64,000 nt of DNA from Caballeronia sp. SBC1 (lineage in GTDB: Bacteria; Pseudomonadota; Gammaproteobacteria; Burkholderiales; Burkholderiaceae), in NCBI RefSeq assembly GCF_011493005.1, contig NZ_CP049157.1, forward strand, positions 1,612,001 to 1,676,000, read 5' to 3'. Below are positions 33,660 to 43,248 of the stretch, piece after piece (positions within the stretch are counted from its first letter, which is position 1; each line of letters starts with the position of its first letter). Both the position numbers and the translations under genes were made by a program. The notes under the pieces are model-generated. The model made no database searches. It was not told where the DNA came from and saw only the letters and a program-made list of their open reading frames with translations.

Positions 33660-34679
33660 ATGAGCAAACCTTCTGGTCGCCTCGCTACGCCCGACACCTC
33701 GTACTCCGCGGGGCTGCATGACTTTCGCGTGATGACGTTTGGCTTCCTGTTGGTCGAGAATTTTTCGCTGTTGGCGTTGAGCGCCGCAGTCGATCCTCTG
33801 CGCATTGCAAATATGGTTGTTGGCCGACGCGTCTACAACTACAAGATGATTGTTGCCGAGGGTCAGGAAGTGCGATCCAGCGATGGCATGCGACTTTTAG
33901 CTGACTGTACGTTCCTCGACGGCGAGACGTTCGATGCCGTGTTTGTTGTTGGACCTAACCCGATTCCACGCCGGGGCATTGGTGTCGTGCTTGACTGGTT
34001 GAGGCTGCAAGCGCGCAAGGGCGTTGCAATTGGCGGACTCGATACGGGAAGCTATTTTCTTGCCCGTGCAGGCTTGCTCAATGGTTACCGATGCACCATC
34101 CACTGGGAAGATCGAGACGTGCTCGTCGAGCAGTTTCCGAAGGTGACGGTATCCAACCGCCTGTACGAAGTTGACCGGGACCGTTTCACATGCAGCGGCG
34201 GCATAGCGCCGCTCGACATGATGATCCACTTGCTGGGGCTGCCGCCGGGAAGCGCCGATCTGTCCGCACGCGTGCTTGAACTACTCGTAGCAGACAGGCG
34301 CAGCCACGAGCAGCGCCAACGTACCTCGTTGCGGCAGTACATAGGCGCCGAACACGCGAAGCTGGAAGAAGCCCTTCAGCTCATGGAAAGCAACGTGGAA
34401 GAGCCATTGAGCGTGGCTGAAGTCGCCGCCTTTATAAGCGTGTCACAGCGGCAACTTGAGCGCTGGTTTCACGAACGAATCCGCAAGACCCCCGCGCAGA
34501 CGTACCTCGAAATTCGTCTCTTGCGTGCTCGCCAACTTCTGTTTCGCACTTCGCGGCCGTTGGAAGAGATTTGCACCCGGACAGGGTTCACCTCGATCAC
34601 CCATTTTTCAACGCGCTACAAAGAGCAGTTTCAGATCTCTCCCATCGCAGACCGCAAGCGTTACCAAAGCGCTCTTTGA
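33660..34679 (+). CDS. GlxA/GbdR-type AraC-family transcriptional regulator
   Basis: A 339-residue regulator. A class-I glutamine-amidotransferase-like (DJ-1/PfpI) domain covers about 24-190 (FGFLLVENFSLLALSAAVDP, VAIGGLDTGSYFLARAGLLN). The C-terminal AraC domain at 235-335 has VAEVAAFISVSQRQLERWFH and EEICTRTGFTSITHFSTRYK. This architecture is shared with GbdR and CdhR, which sense betaine or carnitine compounds. Directly downstream are creatinase and glyA, so creatine or sarcosine is a reasonable inducer. ATG 33660 has a weak ribosome site; ATG 33732 is an alternative. Confidence 0.9.
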   Translation: MSKPSGRLATPDTSYSAGLHDFRVMTFGFLLVENFSLLALSAAVDPLRIANMVVGRRVYNYKMIVAEGQEVRSSDGMRLLADCTFLDGETFDAVFVVGPNPIPRRGIGVVLDWLRLQARKGVAIGGLDTGSYFLARAGLLNGYRCTIHWEDRDVLVEQFPKVTVSNRLYEVDRDRFTCSGGIAPLDMMIHLLGLPPGSADLSARVLELLVADRRSHEQRQRTSLRQYIGAEHAKLEEALQLMESNVEEPLSVAEVAAFISVSQRQLERWFHERIRKTPAQTYLEIRLLRARQLLFRTSRPLEEICTRTGFTSITHFSTRYKEQFQISPIADRKRYQSAL

Positions 34680-34930
34680 AGTAAGCGCGACTTGCTGCGC
34701 CACGCGCTGAAACGGTTCATCTTCTGTGCACCGCATTGGGTATCCGAACAGGGTGCGTGCACCGCCATGAAGCCGCGAAGTGCTCTCGGCTAGCGCTCAG
34801 CTGGCGCTCATCTGGCGTATACCCTGAAAGTCGAAAAGGAAAACAATTACGTCGAATCTGGAAATTTGTTCATTCTCCAAGCTCCTACTATTTGCTCCAC
34901 GAACTCATCTCGTCACCAAGGAGCAAGTGG

Positions 34931-36142
34931 ATGGAACTGAAGAATCTGATTCGAATCGAGAACGGCGAAAAGGCAAAGCACACATTCTCGGACGCTGAAT
35001 ACGCAAGCCGGCAAAGCAAGCTTCGCGAGCTGATGGGGCGCGAGAATATCGACTCGGTGTTGTTCACGTCGTATCACAACCTCAATTACTACGCGGACTT
35101 TTTGTATTGCTCGTTCGGTCGCAAGTACGGACTCGTGGTTACGCCGAAGAAGGTCGTGTCGATTTCAGCGAATATCGACGGGGGCCAGCCGTGGCGTCGC
35201 ACCGTGGGTGACTACAACGTGGTCTACACCGACTGGCAGCGCGACAACTTCTTCCGCGCGGTACAGGCTGAAGTGGACAACAAAGGGCGCGTGGGTATCG
35301 AGTTCGACCACGTGCCGGTGGATGTGCTGGCCAAGCTGAAAGCGGCGCTGCCCGAGGTCGAATTTGTCGACATCGGCGCGCAGACCATGCGCCTGCGCAT
35401 GATCAAGTCGGCAGAAGAAATTGCGGTGATCAAGCACGGCGCGAATGTTTGCGATGTTGGCGGTGCCGTGCTTGCCGCCGCCGTGCACGAAGGCGTGCCT
35501 GAGCACGAGGTGGCCCTTGCGTCGACCCAGGCAATGGTGCGTGAGATCGCACGCCGTTTTCCCGATTCCGAGTTGATGGATACGTGGACGTGGTTTCAGT
35601 CAGGTATCAATACCGACGGCGCTCACAATCCGGTCACGACCCGCAAGGTGCAAAAGGGCGACATCCTCAGCCTGAACTGCTTCTCCATGATCGCGGGGTA
35701 CTACACGGCGCTCGAACGCACGATGTTCTTCGACCATTGTTCGGACGAACATCTGCGGCTGTGGAAGGTCAACGTTGAAGTGCACGAAGCGGGTCTCAAG
35801 CTGATCAAGCCGGGCGCGCGTTGCAGCGATATCGCTCATGAACTGAACAAGATCTACGCCGAATACGGGCTGCTGCAATACCGCACGTTCGGCTATGGCC
35901 ACTCGTTCGGCGTGCTGTCGCATTACTACGGCCGCGAAGCGGGTCTCGAGCTGCGCGAAGATATTGACACGATTCTTGAGCCGAACATGGTGATCTCAAT
36001 GGAGCCGATGATCATGCTGCCCGAAGGCATGCCGGGCGCAGGCGGTTATCGCGAGCATGACATCCTGGTGATTGGCGAGAAGGACGCGACCAACATCACC
36101 GGTTTCCCGTATGGTCCCGAGAAGAACATCATCAAGGGATAA
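34931..36142 (+). CDS. Creatinase (creatine amidinohydrolase)
   Basis: A 403-residue enzyme, the same length as Pseudomonas creatinase. It cleaves creatine to sarcosine and urea. It has the two-domain pita-bread fold of the M24 family. Long stretches match known creatinases: TSYHNLNYYADFLYCSFGR, ISANIDGGQPWRRTVG, ELMDTWTWFQSGINTDGAHN, LNCFSMIAGYYTALERTMFF and EPNMVISMEPMIMLPEGMPG. The catalytic His is in the GYGHSFGVLSHYYGREAGLE region or just before. GGAG lies 8 bases before ATG 34931. It is followed by glyA, which can take the glycine formed later in the route on to serine. Confidence 0.95.
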   Translation: MELKNLIRIENGEKAKHTFSDAEYASRQSKLRELMGRENIDSVLFTSYHNLNYYADFLYCSFGRKYGLVVTPKKVVSISANIDGGQPWRRTVGDYNVVYTDWQRDNFFRAVQAEVDNKGRVGIEFDHVPVDVLAKLKAALPEVEFVDIGAQTMRLRMIKSAEEIAVIKHGANVCDVGGAVLAAAVHEGVPEHEVALASTQAMVREIARRFPDSELMDTWTWFQSGINTDGAHNPVTTRKVQKGDILSLNCFSMIAGYYTALERTMFFDHCSDEHLRLWKVNVEVHEAGLKLIKPGARCSDIAHELNKIYAEYGLLQYRTFGYGHSFGVLSHYYGREAGLELREDIDTILEPNMVISMEPMIMLPEGMPGAGGYREHDILVIGEKDATNITGFPYGPEKNIIKG

Positions 36143-36162
36143 GTATTTTGTTTTAAACAAAC

Positions 36163-36182
36163 CCTGCGGCTTCTGCCGCAGG
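36163..36182 (+). other. Stem-loop between creatinase and glyA
   Basis: CCTGCGGC and GCCGCAGG form a perfect 8-base stem with loop TTCT, 21 bases after the creatinase stop. Without a T run it is more likely an RNA-processing or attenuating hairpin than a full terminator. Confidence 0.5.
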
Positions 36183-36211
36183 ACGAAGCTGCTCGCGCAG
36201 GAGTCGCATTA

Positions 36212-37471
36212 ATGTTCTCAGCACAACATACTATTGATGGGTTTGATCCAGAGCTTGCCAACGCCATGGCGCTTGAGCGCCAGCGGCAGGAAGATCACAT
36301 TGAACTGATCGCCTCCGAGAATTACGCCAGCCCGCGTGTGCTCGAAGCACAAGGTTCTATGCTGACCAACAAGTACGCGGAGGGTTATCCGGGTAAGCGC
36401 TACTACGGCGGTTGTGAGCATGTAGACGTTGTAGAGTCGCTGGCAATCGAGCGGGCCAGGCAGTTATTCAAGGCCGATTATGCCAATGTACAGCCGCATA
36501 GCGGTTCGCAGGCGAACGCAGCGGTCTATCTCGCGCTGCTGACTCCCGGCGACACCATTCTCGGCATGAGTCTCGCGCATGGTGGTCACCTGACGCATGG
36601 CGCGAAGGTGTCGTTCTCGGGCAAGCTGTACAACGCAGTCCAGTACGGGGTCGATACAAAGACCGGCCTGATTGATTACGACGAAGTGGAGCGGCTTGCG
36701 ATCGACCACAAGCCCAGGATGATCATCGCGGGGTTCTCCGCATACTCGCGTGTGCTCGACTTTGCACGCTTTCGTGAGATTGCGGACCGCGTACGTGCAT
36801 ACCTTTTCGTCGATATGGCGCATGTCGCGGGACTCGTCGCAGCCGGGCTTTACCCGAACCCCGTACCGTTCGCCGATATTGTCACGACCACCACGCATAA
36901 GACGTTACGAGGCCCACGCGGCGGGCTGATTTTGGCTCGGGGCAACCCCGAGATCGAGAAGAAACTTAGCTCAATGGTCTTTCCAGGCACCCAGGGCGGT
37001 CCGCTGATGCACGTCATTGCGGCGAAGGCCGTTGCGTTCAAGGAAGCACTCGGACCGGAGTTTGTCGACTACCAGAAACAGACTATCGCGAACGCGCAAG
37101 CCATGGTTTCGGTATTCGTTGAACGCGGCTATGACGTTGTGTCCGGCGGCACGGACAATCACCTGTTCCTCGTCGATCTGGTCGCGAAGGGTCTGACCGG
37201 CAAGGACGCAGATGCAGCATTGGGCCGCGCTCACATCACCGTGAACAAGAACGCGGTGCCAAACGATCCGCAATCTCCATTCGTGACGAGCGGCATCCGA
37301 ATTGGAACACCGGCCATCACCACACGTGGTTTTCTTAAGCCCGATGCCGTGCTGACTGCCTCGCTGATGTGCGACGTGCTGGATCACCCCGGTGATGCCC
37401 AGATCGAGCAAAGGGTGCGCGAACAGGTAGCGGCGTTGTGTGCGCGCTTGCCGGTGTACTCCGGACTCTAA
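36212..37471 (+). CDS. glyA: Serine hydroxymethyltransferase
   Basis: A 419-residue PLP enzyme that interconverts glycine and serine with methylene-tetrahydrofolate. It has [59 protein letters not shown], and the PLP-lysine motif [19 protein letters not shown] precedes the ATG. In Pseudomonas, a glyA paralogue heads the sarcosine oxidase operon and consumes the glycine and C1 unit formed from sarcosine. Its place after creatinase supports the same role here, although the sarcosine oxidase genes are not in the window. Confidence 0.95.
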   Translation: MFSAQHTIDGFDPELANAMALERQRQEDHIELIASENYASPRVLEAQGSMLTNKYAEGYPGKRYYGGCEHVDVVESLAIERARQLFKADYANVQPHSGSQANAAVYLALLTPGDTILGMSLAHGGHLTHGAKVSFSGKLYNAVQYGVDTKTGLIDYDEVERLAIDHKPRMIIAGFSAYSRVLDFARFREIADRVRAYLFVDMAHVAGLVAAGLYPNPVPFADIVTTTTHKTLRGPRGGLILARGNPEIEKKLSSMVFPGTQGGPLMHVIAAKAVAFKEALGPEFVDYQKQTIANAQAMVSVFVERGYDVVSGGTDNHLFLVDLVAKGLTGKDADAALGRAHITVNKNAVPNDPQSPFVTSGIRIGTPAITTRGFLKPDAVLTASLMCDVLDHPGDAQIEQRVREQVAALCARLPVYSGL

Positions 37472-37824
37472 GAATGCGCATCGGCTTCGTCAAGGAGCAC
37501 GCGTACGAAGTCGATGCACCAGACACGTTCGTACGCGACGCAAGGGGAACCACCGATACGCGCGGCTCGTGCCTCAACTATTGATCATCCGGATTTACCT
37601 GCATTTCCGAGCGCGAAGCTCATTGGTGCGACTGCGCACTTTGTGACCAACCGCGACCGAATGCGATGTTGAATGCCTCGTGCGCCTGGGCTCCTGGTTG
37701 AACGGCGCATTTCCATCAACAGTAACGAATCGTCGTACTCAAGTAAGAAGACACAGGCCGGTGAAGTGGCCACAAGAGCCGCCGCCGAAAACGGAGCATT
37801 CTAACGTCATGTTTGGAGAAACAA
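37472..37824. other. Intergenic stretch between glyA and the MHS transporter
   Basis: About 350 bases with no intact gene. Its middle (37613-37726) holds the purU relic described separately. The first 100 bases after glyA and the last 90 before the transporter show nothing I recognise. Confidence 0.6.
37613..37726 (+). pseudogene. purU: Relic of purU (formyltetrahydrofolate deformylase) 3' end
   Basis: One frame reads AKLIGATAHFVTN (37613-37651), a core motif of PurU. A second frame then gives DVECLV (37665-37682), and the first frame returns with VERRISINSN (37697-37726). These match, in order, the last third of PurU: GATAHYV, GRDIECL and the C-terminal ERRVFLN segment. The stretch between is deleted and the frames are broken. 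In Pseudomonas the order is glyA, soxBDAG, purU, so this looks like the scar left when the sarcosine oxidase genes were lost. Confidence 0.65.
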
Positions 37825-39201
37825 ATGGATACCAGGAAAGCGGTTTCAGGGCGAGCGGCGGCAGCCGCCGGCATCTCGCAGGCCGGCATATCTTTCCCGC
37901 CTGGCAACGGTCAGGCGACTCACGCGCCCGATGGACGTCTGCTCAAGCGCGCGGCGATGGCGAGCTTCATCGGGAATTTCGTCGAGTGGTTTGACTATGC
38001 GTCGTACGGCTATCTGGCGACTATCATCGCCGTGGTCTTTTTCCCGAAGACCGATACCGCAACGGGTCTGCTGGCGGCATACGCCGTCTTTGCGATCTCG
38101 TTTATCGTGCGGCCGATAGGCGGCATTGTGTGGGGACATTTTGGCGACAAGATCGGTCGCAGGACGGCGCTGTCGCTATCGATCCTGATCATGTCGGCTT
38201 CGACGTTCGTTATCGCATTCCTGCCGACCTATGCCCAGGTGGGCGTCATGGCGCCGATCCTTCTGCTGCTGGTCCGGCTGGTCCAGGGGTTCTCCGCATC
38301 TGGCGAGTACGCAGGAGCCTCGGCGTTCCTGGCCGAATATGCGCCGGAGGGCAAGCGTGGCGTCTATACCAGTATTGTCCCGGCCAGCACGGCAGCGGGC
38401 CTTCTGTTCGGTTCGATATTCGTCGCGGTGCTGCATGCCGTTCTGACTACTGAACAGATTCAGTCGTTTGGCTGGCGCCTGCCGTTTTTGCTTGCTGCAC
38501 CGTTCGGACTGATCGGGCGCTACATTCGCGTGCGTCTGGAAGATACGCCCAAGTTCAAGGCGCTCGAGATGTCCCATCATGTCGCGCGTGCGCCGGTCAG
38601 GGAGTTGCTTAGCGTGCATCGCGGCAAGATGCTGATTGCGTTCGGCGTTACCTGCCTGAACGCTGTAGCGTTTTATTTGGTGCTGAGCTATATGCCGACC
38701 TACCTGTCCACGGAAATGGGCATGGGTGAGACGGAATCTTTTATAGCGGCCACCATTTCTCTTACTGCCTATATCGGCTTTATTTTTATCATGGGGGCGC
38801 TGTCGGACCGGGTCGGTCGCAAGACGATGTTGATTGGTGCTTCCATCCTCTTCGCCTTGCTGACGGTGCCGCTCTTCAAGGGACTGGTGGGTGCCAGCTT
38901 CCTGACGATCGTGATGATCCAGATTGGGTTTGGTGCGCTGCTGACAATGAACGACGGCACGCTCCCATGCTTCCTGTCAGAGATTTTTCCTACACGCGTG
39001 CGCTATAGCGGATTTGCGTTCTGTTTCAATGCGGCGAACGCGTTGTTTGGTGGCACGGCACCGCTCGTTGCGACCTGGTTGATCCATGCAACCGGCAGCA
39101 AGCTCGCCCCGGCGTGGTACATGGTTGGGGCGGCGGTAGTAGCGCTGATCGCGATGCTTGCAAGCCGTGAGACATCACGCGTACCGCTCGCGGACGACTG
39201 A
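37825..39201 (+). CDS. MFS transporter, metabolite:H+ symporter (MHS/ProP-like) family
   Basis: A 458-residue inner-membrane carrier with 12 predicted helices. Typical MHS features are IGNFVEWFDYASYGYLATII in helix 1, VRPIGGIVWGHFGDKIGRR, the loop RLVQGFSASGEYAGASAFLA and SDRVGRKTMLIG at mid-protein. Members import proline, betaine, citrate or similar osmolytes and acids. GGAGAA precedes ATG 37825. Its place after creatinase and glyA makes creatine, sarcosine or a betaine the likely cargo, but sequence alone cannot tell. Confidence 0.93.
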   Translation: MDTRKAVSGRAAAAAGISQAGISFPPGNGQATHAPDGRLLKRAAMASFIGNFVEWFDYASYGYLATIIAVVFFPKTDTATGLLAAYAVFAISFIVRPIGGIVWGHFGDKIGRRTALSLSILIMSASTFVIAFLPTYAQVGVMAPILLLLVRLVQGFSASGEYAGASAFLAEYAPEGKRGVYTSIVPASTAAGLLFGSIFVAVLHAVLTTEQIQSFGWRLPFLLAAPFGLIGRYIRVRLEDTPKFKALEMSHHVARAPVRELLSVHRGKMLIAFGVTCLNAVAFYLVLSYMPTYLSTEMGMGETESFIAATISLTAYIGFIFIMGALSDRVGRKTMLIGASILFALLTVPLFKGLVGASFLTIVMIQIGFGALLTMNDGTLPCFLSEIFPTRVRYSGFAFCFNAANALFGGTAPLVATWLIHATGSKLAPAWYMVGAAVVALIAMLASRETSRVPLADD

Positions 39202-39417
39202 GACAATTTATTCCGATGGTAAAGACCGCTGGCATAAGCGGTCCAATCAATGAGCGCCTCTATCATGGCCATTGTCTCGGCCACGCCCTGATCATAGAGG
39301 CGCTGCGAACCGGTTGCCTTCACCGGTCCGCCCTTGGCGATCTCGATCGCTGATTCAAGGCCAGGATCGACTGTCGTAACGGAATCTTCACGCCCTGAGT
39401 GCGATATTCTTCGAGAT

Positions 39418-40266
39418 ATGAAGCTCACTCCAGATCACTACTGTCGGGTTTTCGGCTCGCCTTGGGCGGATGTCTATTGCACGGACATCAATAGTGCTCG
39501 CCACTACGGCAAACACTGGCACGCGACCTACGGTCTCGGACTGCTGGAGAGCGGTGCGCAAAGCTCGGCCAGCGGTCAGGGGCAGGTCGAGGCGTACGAC
39601 GGCAACCTGATCACGACCAACCCCGGTGAGGTGCATGACGGCCGCCCGATTGGCGGTGCTTCGCGCCGCTGGCGCATGGTGTATCTGGAGCCCGCGGTGA
39701 TCGCTTCCATGTTGGGCGATCCTCAGTCTCGCGCTGCTGCGGACGTCGCACTCACGCGTCCTGTTATAGAAGACGAGAGACTCCGTGCTGCGCTGCGGGA
39801 ACTGTTTTGCCGCGTAGAGAATTGCGGCACCGGACAGCATTCGACCAACACCCATGTTCTCGCGTGCGAAGAATCCCTGGTCCAGACCTGCGCGCTCTTG
39901 TTGAACGTTCATTCAACCACTTCACCGGTCCGGGAGATTGGGGGTGACCTGAGACGGGTTCGCGAGCGGCTGGGCGATGACCTGCTTAATCCGCCAACGC
40001 TCAATGAACTAGCCGCCATGTCCGGCCTTAGCAAATACCAGGTGCTGCGCCGCTTCGAAAAGACCTATGGTGTACCGCCGCATTCCTGGCTGCTGCAACA
40101 GCGCGCCGAGCAGGCGCGAGGTCTGATTCGAAAAGGGTTAAGCCTGGCGCAAGCGGCGGCCGCGTGTGGTTTCTCGGATCAAAGCCACATGACCCGGCTT
40201 TTTCTACGTCATTTTGGCTTCACGCCGGGGGCGTGGCAGAAGGTGGCCGGGCGCGCACTGCAATAA
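39418..40266 (+). CDS. AraC-family transcriptional regulator
   Basis: A 282-residue regulator. A cupin-like AraC ligand domain (about 1-170; HWHATYGLGLLESGAQ, NPGEVHDGRPIGG) is followed by two helix-turn-helices (LNELAAMSGLSKYQVLRRFE; LAQAAAACGFSDQSHMTRLF). ATG 39418 begins the homologous part; the ribosome site is poor and the frame reaches back to 39334. Such proteins often regulate an adjacent exporter or enzyme; the neighbours are an MHS transporter upstream and a methyltransferase downstream. Confidence 0.92.
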   Translation: MKLTPDHYCRVFGSPWADVYCTDINSARHYGKHWHATYGLGLLESGAQSSASGQGQVEAYDGNLITTNPGEVHDGRPIGGASRRWRMVYLEPAVIASMLGDPQSRAAADVALTRPVIEDERLRAALRELFCRVENCGTGQHSTNTHVLACEESLVQTCALLLNVHSTTSPVREIGGDLRRVRERLGDDLLNPPTLNELAAMSGLSKYQVLRRFEKTYGVPPHSWLLQQRAEQARGLIRKGLSLAQAAAACGFSDQSHMTRLFLRHFGFTPGAWQKVAGRALQ

Positions 40267-40330
40267 CGTTCAAGACAAGCGCTGAAGTAATCGTGACACT
40301 GGGCCACCTACTTGAAGGAGGTCTGCAGTC

Positions 40331-41131
40331 GTGGCTTCGTATGTACACGGGTATCAGTGGAACGAGAACGAGCGCCTGCAAAACCAGGCGCGAACGCTCA
40401 CGGACCTGCTCCACTTCGACACGGTTTATCCTGCCGGTCACACCGTGCTGGAGGCCGGATGCGGCGTTGGTGCGCAGACGGTGACGCTGGCCGCGCGCAG
40501 CCCGGCTGCACGATTTACTTCTATCGACATCAGTTCTCAGTCTGTTAATGCAGCGCAACAAAAAACCCGTGCTGCCGGGCTGACGAACGTCATGTTCCAG
40601 CAAGCCGATATATTTTCTCTGCCGTTCGAGCCTGACTCTTTCGACCACATTTTTGTCTGCTTCGTGCTAGAGCATCTCGGGCAGCCGATGGAAGCACTCA
40701 CGCGGCTCAAGCGTTTGCTCACGCCGGGGGGCACCATCACGGTCATTGAAGGGGATCACGGCTCGACCTGTTTTCATCCGGACAGTCACGCGGCGCGGGC
40801 TGCAATACAGTGCCAAGTCACGTTGCAACAGCAAGCTGGCGGCAATGCGCTTATCGGCAGGCAGTTATATCCGCTGATGAACCAGGCAGGTTTCAATCAG
40901 GTTCACGTGTCGCCGCGCATGGTGTACGCGGACTCGAGCCAGCCCGATCTGGTGGACGGATTCACAAGAAAGACCTTTACCGCGATGATCGAGGGTGTGC
41001 GTGCATCGGCAATATCGGCCGGCCTGATCAAGCCGGAGGATTTCGATGACGGTATCAGGGATCTATATCGGACTACGCTAGACGATGGTGTGTTCTGCTA
41101 TACATTCTTCAAGGGCGTAGGGCATAAGTGA
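40331..41131 (+). CDS. Class I SAM-dependent methyltransferase
   Basis: A 266-residue methyltransferase. Motif I is VLEAGCGVGAQTVTLAARSP; the acidic motif II is RFTSIDISSQSV; the post-motif region is QQADIFSLPFEPDSFDHIFV. It starts with GTG at 40331 after a full AAGGAGGT ribosome site, which sets the start firmly. The C-terminal half (VDGFTRKTFTAMIEGVRASA) resembles small-molecule rather than RNA methyltransferases. The substrate is unknown. It lies 64 bases after the AraC gene and may share its transcript. Confidence 0.92.
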   Translation: MASYVHGYQWNENERLQNQARTLTDLLHFDTVYPAGHTVLEAGCGVGAQTVTLAARSPAARFTSIDISSQSVNAAQQKTRAAGLTNVMFQQADIFSLPFEPDSFDHIFVCFVLEHLGQPMEALTRLKRLLTPGGTITVIEGDHGSTCFHPDSHAARAAIQCQVTLQQQAGGNALIGRQLYPLMNQAGFNQVHVSPRMVYADSSQPDLVDGFTRKTFTAMIEGVRASAISAGLIKPEDFDDGIRDLYRTTLDDGVFCYTFFKGVGHK

Positions 41132-41263
41132 AATGGGTAATGGGTTGAGCGCTGTCCAAGGTTACCGCATAGCGTCGCTCTCATGATCGCAGTGTGGCCT
41201 GCTCGGCCGTTGCGAGTCACACATTTGCGTGCCTCGCAACGGCGACCGGTCCTTAGCTGTTTC

Positions 41264-41647
41264 CTACTTGACCGTGAATCTATAGTGCCCTTGCGTGCGA
41301 TGCCCGTCGTCGGCGACGGCAATCCAGGCGACCGAATAAACACCGGGCGTCAACGCATTCAGCGCGACCGACATGTGTTTCTTGTCTGCCGGATCAACGA
41401 CTGACTTTGCGCTGGTGACAGGCTTGCCCTGCGCATCGGTGACAGTGATCGAGCTGAATGCGGGTTCGAGTCCATCGTCGAACTCGATCGCCACTTCCTT
41501 TTGCGAAGTCGACACGGTGGCCCCCGCGCCCGGCTCCTGATGTTGTGGATAGGCGTGCGCTTGAGCGAGCTGCGCACTCGCAAGAGCGGCTGCAGCGATC
41601 AACATACGCACGGCGGCAGAGTTCATAAGAGTAAGAGCGATTTTCAT
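41264..41647 (-). CDS. copC: CopC-domain periplasmic copper-binding protein
   Basis: A 127-residue precursor with a signal peptide ending about AQLAQAHA. The mature start HAYPQHQEPGAG holds the N-terminal His of CopC copper sites; the C-terminal DDGHRTQGHYRFTVK supplies further His. The fold is a small beta barrel that binds Cu(II). Its ATG overlaps the stop of the outer-membrane gene by four bases. The usual partner CopD is absent from the window, so the protein may act as a simple copper buffer. Confidence 0.92.
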   Translation of the reverse strand: MKIALTLMNSAAVRMLIAAAALASAQLAQAHAYPQHQEPGAGATVSTSQKEVAIEFDDGLEPAFSSITVTDAQGKPVTSAKSVVDPADKKHMSVALNALTPGVYSVAWIAVADDGHRTQGHYRFTVK

Positions 41648-42567
41648 GGATTGAAGAGTGGCTTGCCGACAGAGTTAGGGAAGATATCGTCGAAGTACAG
41701 ATGCGCCTGAAGCAGGATCCCGACGTGATTGCCCGTCGCGCGATTGACCGGAATCTGCGCTTCAATACCTAGCTGTCCATAGCGGTTCAGCCAGATGAAC
41801 CCGGGGTTGATGGTCCCGGTCGTATGGCCGGAACACGGACCCGCGGTGCAGGTGTTCATGGGGAACTCGACCACCGGAATCAGGTTGGCGAGCGGCTGCG
41901 GCAAGCCGAGGTCTTTCACCTGCTGCTGCAGATACGGAATGCTGTATTGCAGCGTCGTGCCCCAGTCGAGCGAGTTCGGTGATGATCGAGACGTCGTCAG
42001 GTTAGGTCCGATTTCACCGGTGATCGCGAATGGCTTCAGGAAGCCAAGACTCGAGGGAAGGTCGCCGAAGCCCTTGCCGAAATAAACCGTTGGCGTAATG
42101 GTGGAAGACGAATCGCCAATCGCGTGAGCGCCCGTGCCGCCCAGTTCCGTATTCACGCCGACCGATGCCATGAACTCATGGCGAGCGTTGGAGTAAGCCA
42201 GATACTTCAGGCCGAGCGTGACGTTGTCGAAGCCTTTTGCGGAGCCGCCATTGGGGGCATTTTGCGTGACGTAGGCGCTCGCAATACTGAACGCCAGATT
42301 CGACGTAATCAGCTTGTCCCATTCGAACGAGGCGGTGTTGACGTTCATGTTGTCGCCGTCGTCGGTCGGACTTTTTATGTGGCCGTACTGGAAGTCGAAT
42401 TCATCGCCGACGCCGGGGTCGTCCACCGCCATCGTCGCCGGGAAGACCCGGTCGCCGACCACCGCGTGAGCCCAGGCGGCGGATGAACTCGCAAGACAGG
42501 CGGCGCCCGCCGCCCACATAAGAGCGGCGCGTGCTGGCGCCGCGTGCCGCTTTAGAAGCATACGCAT
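41644..42567 (-). CDS. Outer-membrane beta-barrel protein of a copper-type locus
   Basis: A 307-residue precursor with a signal peptide (AALMWAAGAACLASSSAAWA) followed by His-Ala-Val at the mature start. Alternating strands (FEWDKLITSNLAFSIASAYV, VTLGLKYLAYSN, HVGILLQAHLYFDDIF) indicate a barrel. A CTAGPCSGHTTG loop with two Cys and a His could bind metal. I do not recognise a named family. AAGGAA precedes the ATG. It is coupled to copC downstream, and a DUF2946 gene lies 115 bases upstream. Confidence 0.85.
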   Translation of the reverse strand: MRMLLKRHAAPARAALMWAAGAACLASSSAAWAHAVVGDRVFPATMAVDDPGVGDEFDFQYGHIKSPTDDGDNMNVNTASFEWDKLITSNLAFSIASAYVTQNAPNGGSAKGFDNVTLGLKYLAYSNARHEFMASVGVNTELGGTGAHAIGDSSSTITPTVYFGKGFGDLPSSLGFLKPFAITGEIGPNLTTSRSSPNSLDWGTTLQYSIPYLQQQVKDLGLPQPLANLIPVVEFPMNTCTAGPCSGHTTGTINPGFIWLNRYGQLGIEAQIPVNRATGNHVGILLQAHLYFDDIFPNSVGKPLFNP

Positions 42568-42682
42568 GGTGTTTCCTTTGTCATGATCGTTGTGAGCGCG
42601 CTATTGAGCGCCGTCGCGTTTGGCACGCAACGGCATCGCGCCGCCGTCAGCGGTGCGAGCAATTCAATAGGCACGAGATGGA

Positions 42683-43063
42683 TCAGGGAGCGACAGGAGG
42701 TGCGCGAGGCTGGGCGGCAATGAAGAGCGGCAACGCGCGAACGGCTGTGCGTACCACGGGAAGCGGAGCACTGGTCACCGACACAGCGGCGGCAAAGGCC
42801 ACCGTCGAACCGGTCAGGATGGGGAAGTGAGCGAGCAGGCCGCAATAGGCGCAAGCCTGCCAATGCAGCGCACCAGAGTGTGAGGAGGAGTCGCTGTTGC
42901 CCGCTTCGCTGAAGGCCGGGTCAGCCGAGCAATACGTGCTTAGCGCCTGGCCTAGCCGGTCATGCGAGGCTAGTGCGTGCGAGACCGTCGGCGCGACAGA
43001 AGTCATCAGGATTGCAAGCAACCCCAGAATACTTCCGATCTTCAGTAAGCGACGGCGGAACAT
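42683..43063 (-). CDS. DUF2946 family protein
   Basis: A 126-residue protein with an N-terminal membrane segment or signal (IGSILGLLAILMTSVAPTVS) and the family hallmark WQACAYCGLLAHFP, a Cys-x2-Cys pair before a second hydrophobic helix. DUF2946 genes commonly sit beside copper or TonB transport genes; metal binding by the Cys pair is plausible but unproven. The ribosome site is weak. It is the first gene of the small copper-type unit that continues to copC. Confidence 0.85.
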   Translation of the reverse strand: MFRRRLLKIGSILGLLAILMTSVAPTVSHALASHDRLGQALSTYCSADPAFSEAGNSDSSSHSGALHWQACAYCGLLAHFPILTGSTVAFAAAVSVTSAPLPVVRTAVRALPLFIAAQPRAPPVAP

Positions 43064-43248
43064 GCTGTGATCAACACCGGACGGTCGATGATATGGCGCC
43101 GATTATGCCACGCGTTAATCACTTCAAAACGCAATAATCGTCATGCGCCATCAAGCTAACCGTCGAGCTAACTAAAGTGACGCTTCATGCGTACTTCATG
43201 CACATGCATTGGCATTGCGCCTATGCGGAGTGTTAGCCACTCAGCCAC

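Noticed and set aside
39003..39428. 142-codon minus-strand frame whose first part (SQRLYDQGVAETMAMIEALI) looks protein-like
   Set aside because: Its second half is antisense to the end of the MHS transporter, no ribosome site precedes it, and I cannot match it to a family. It could be a gene remnant in 39202-39428, but the support is too thin.
42552..42863. 103-codon minus-strand frame
   Set aside because: It overlaps the DUF2946 gene in another frame and has no domain; DUF2946 keeps its WQACAYCGLL motif.
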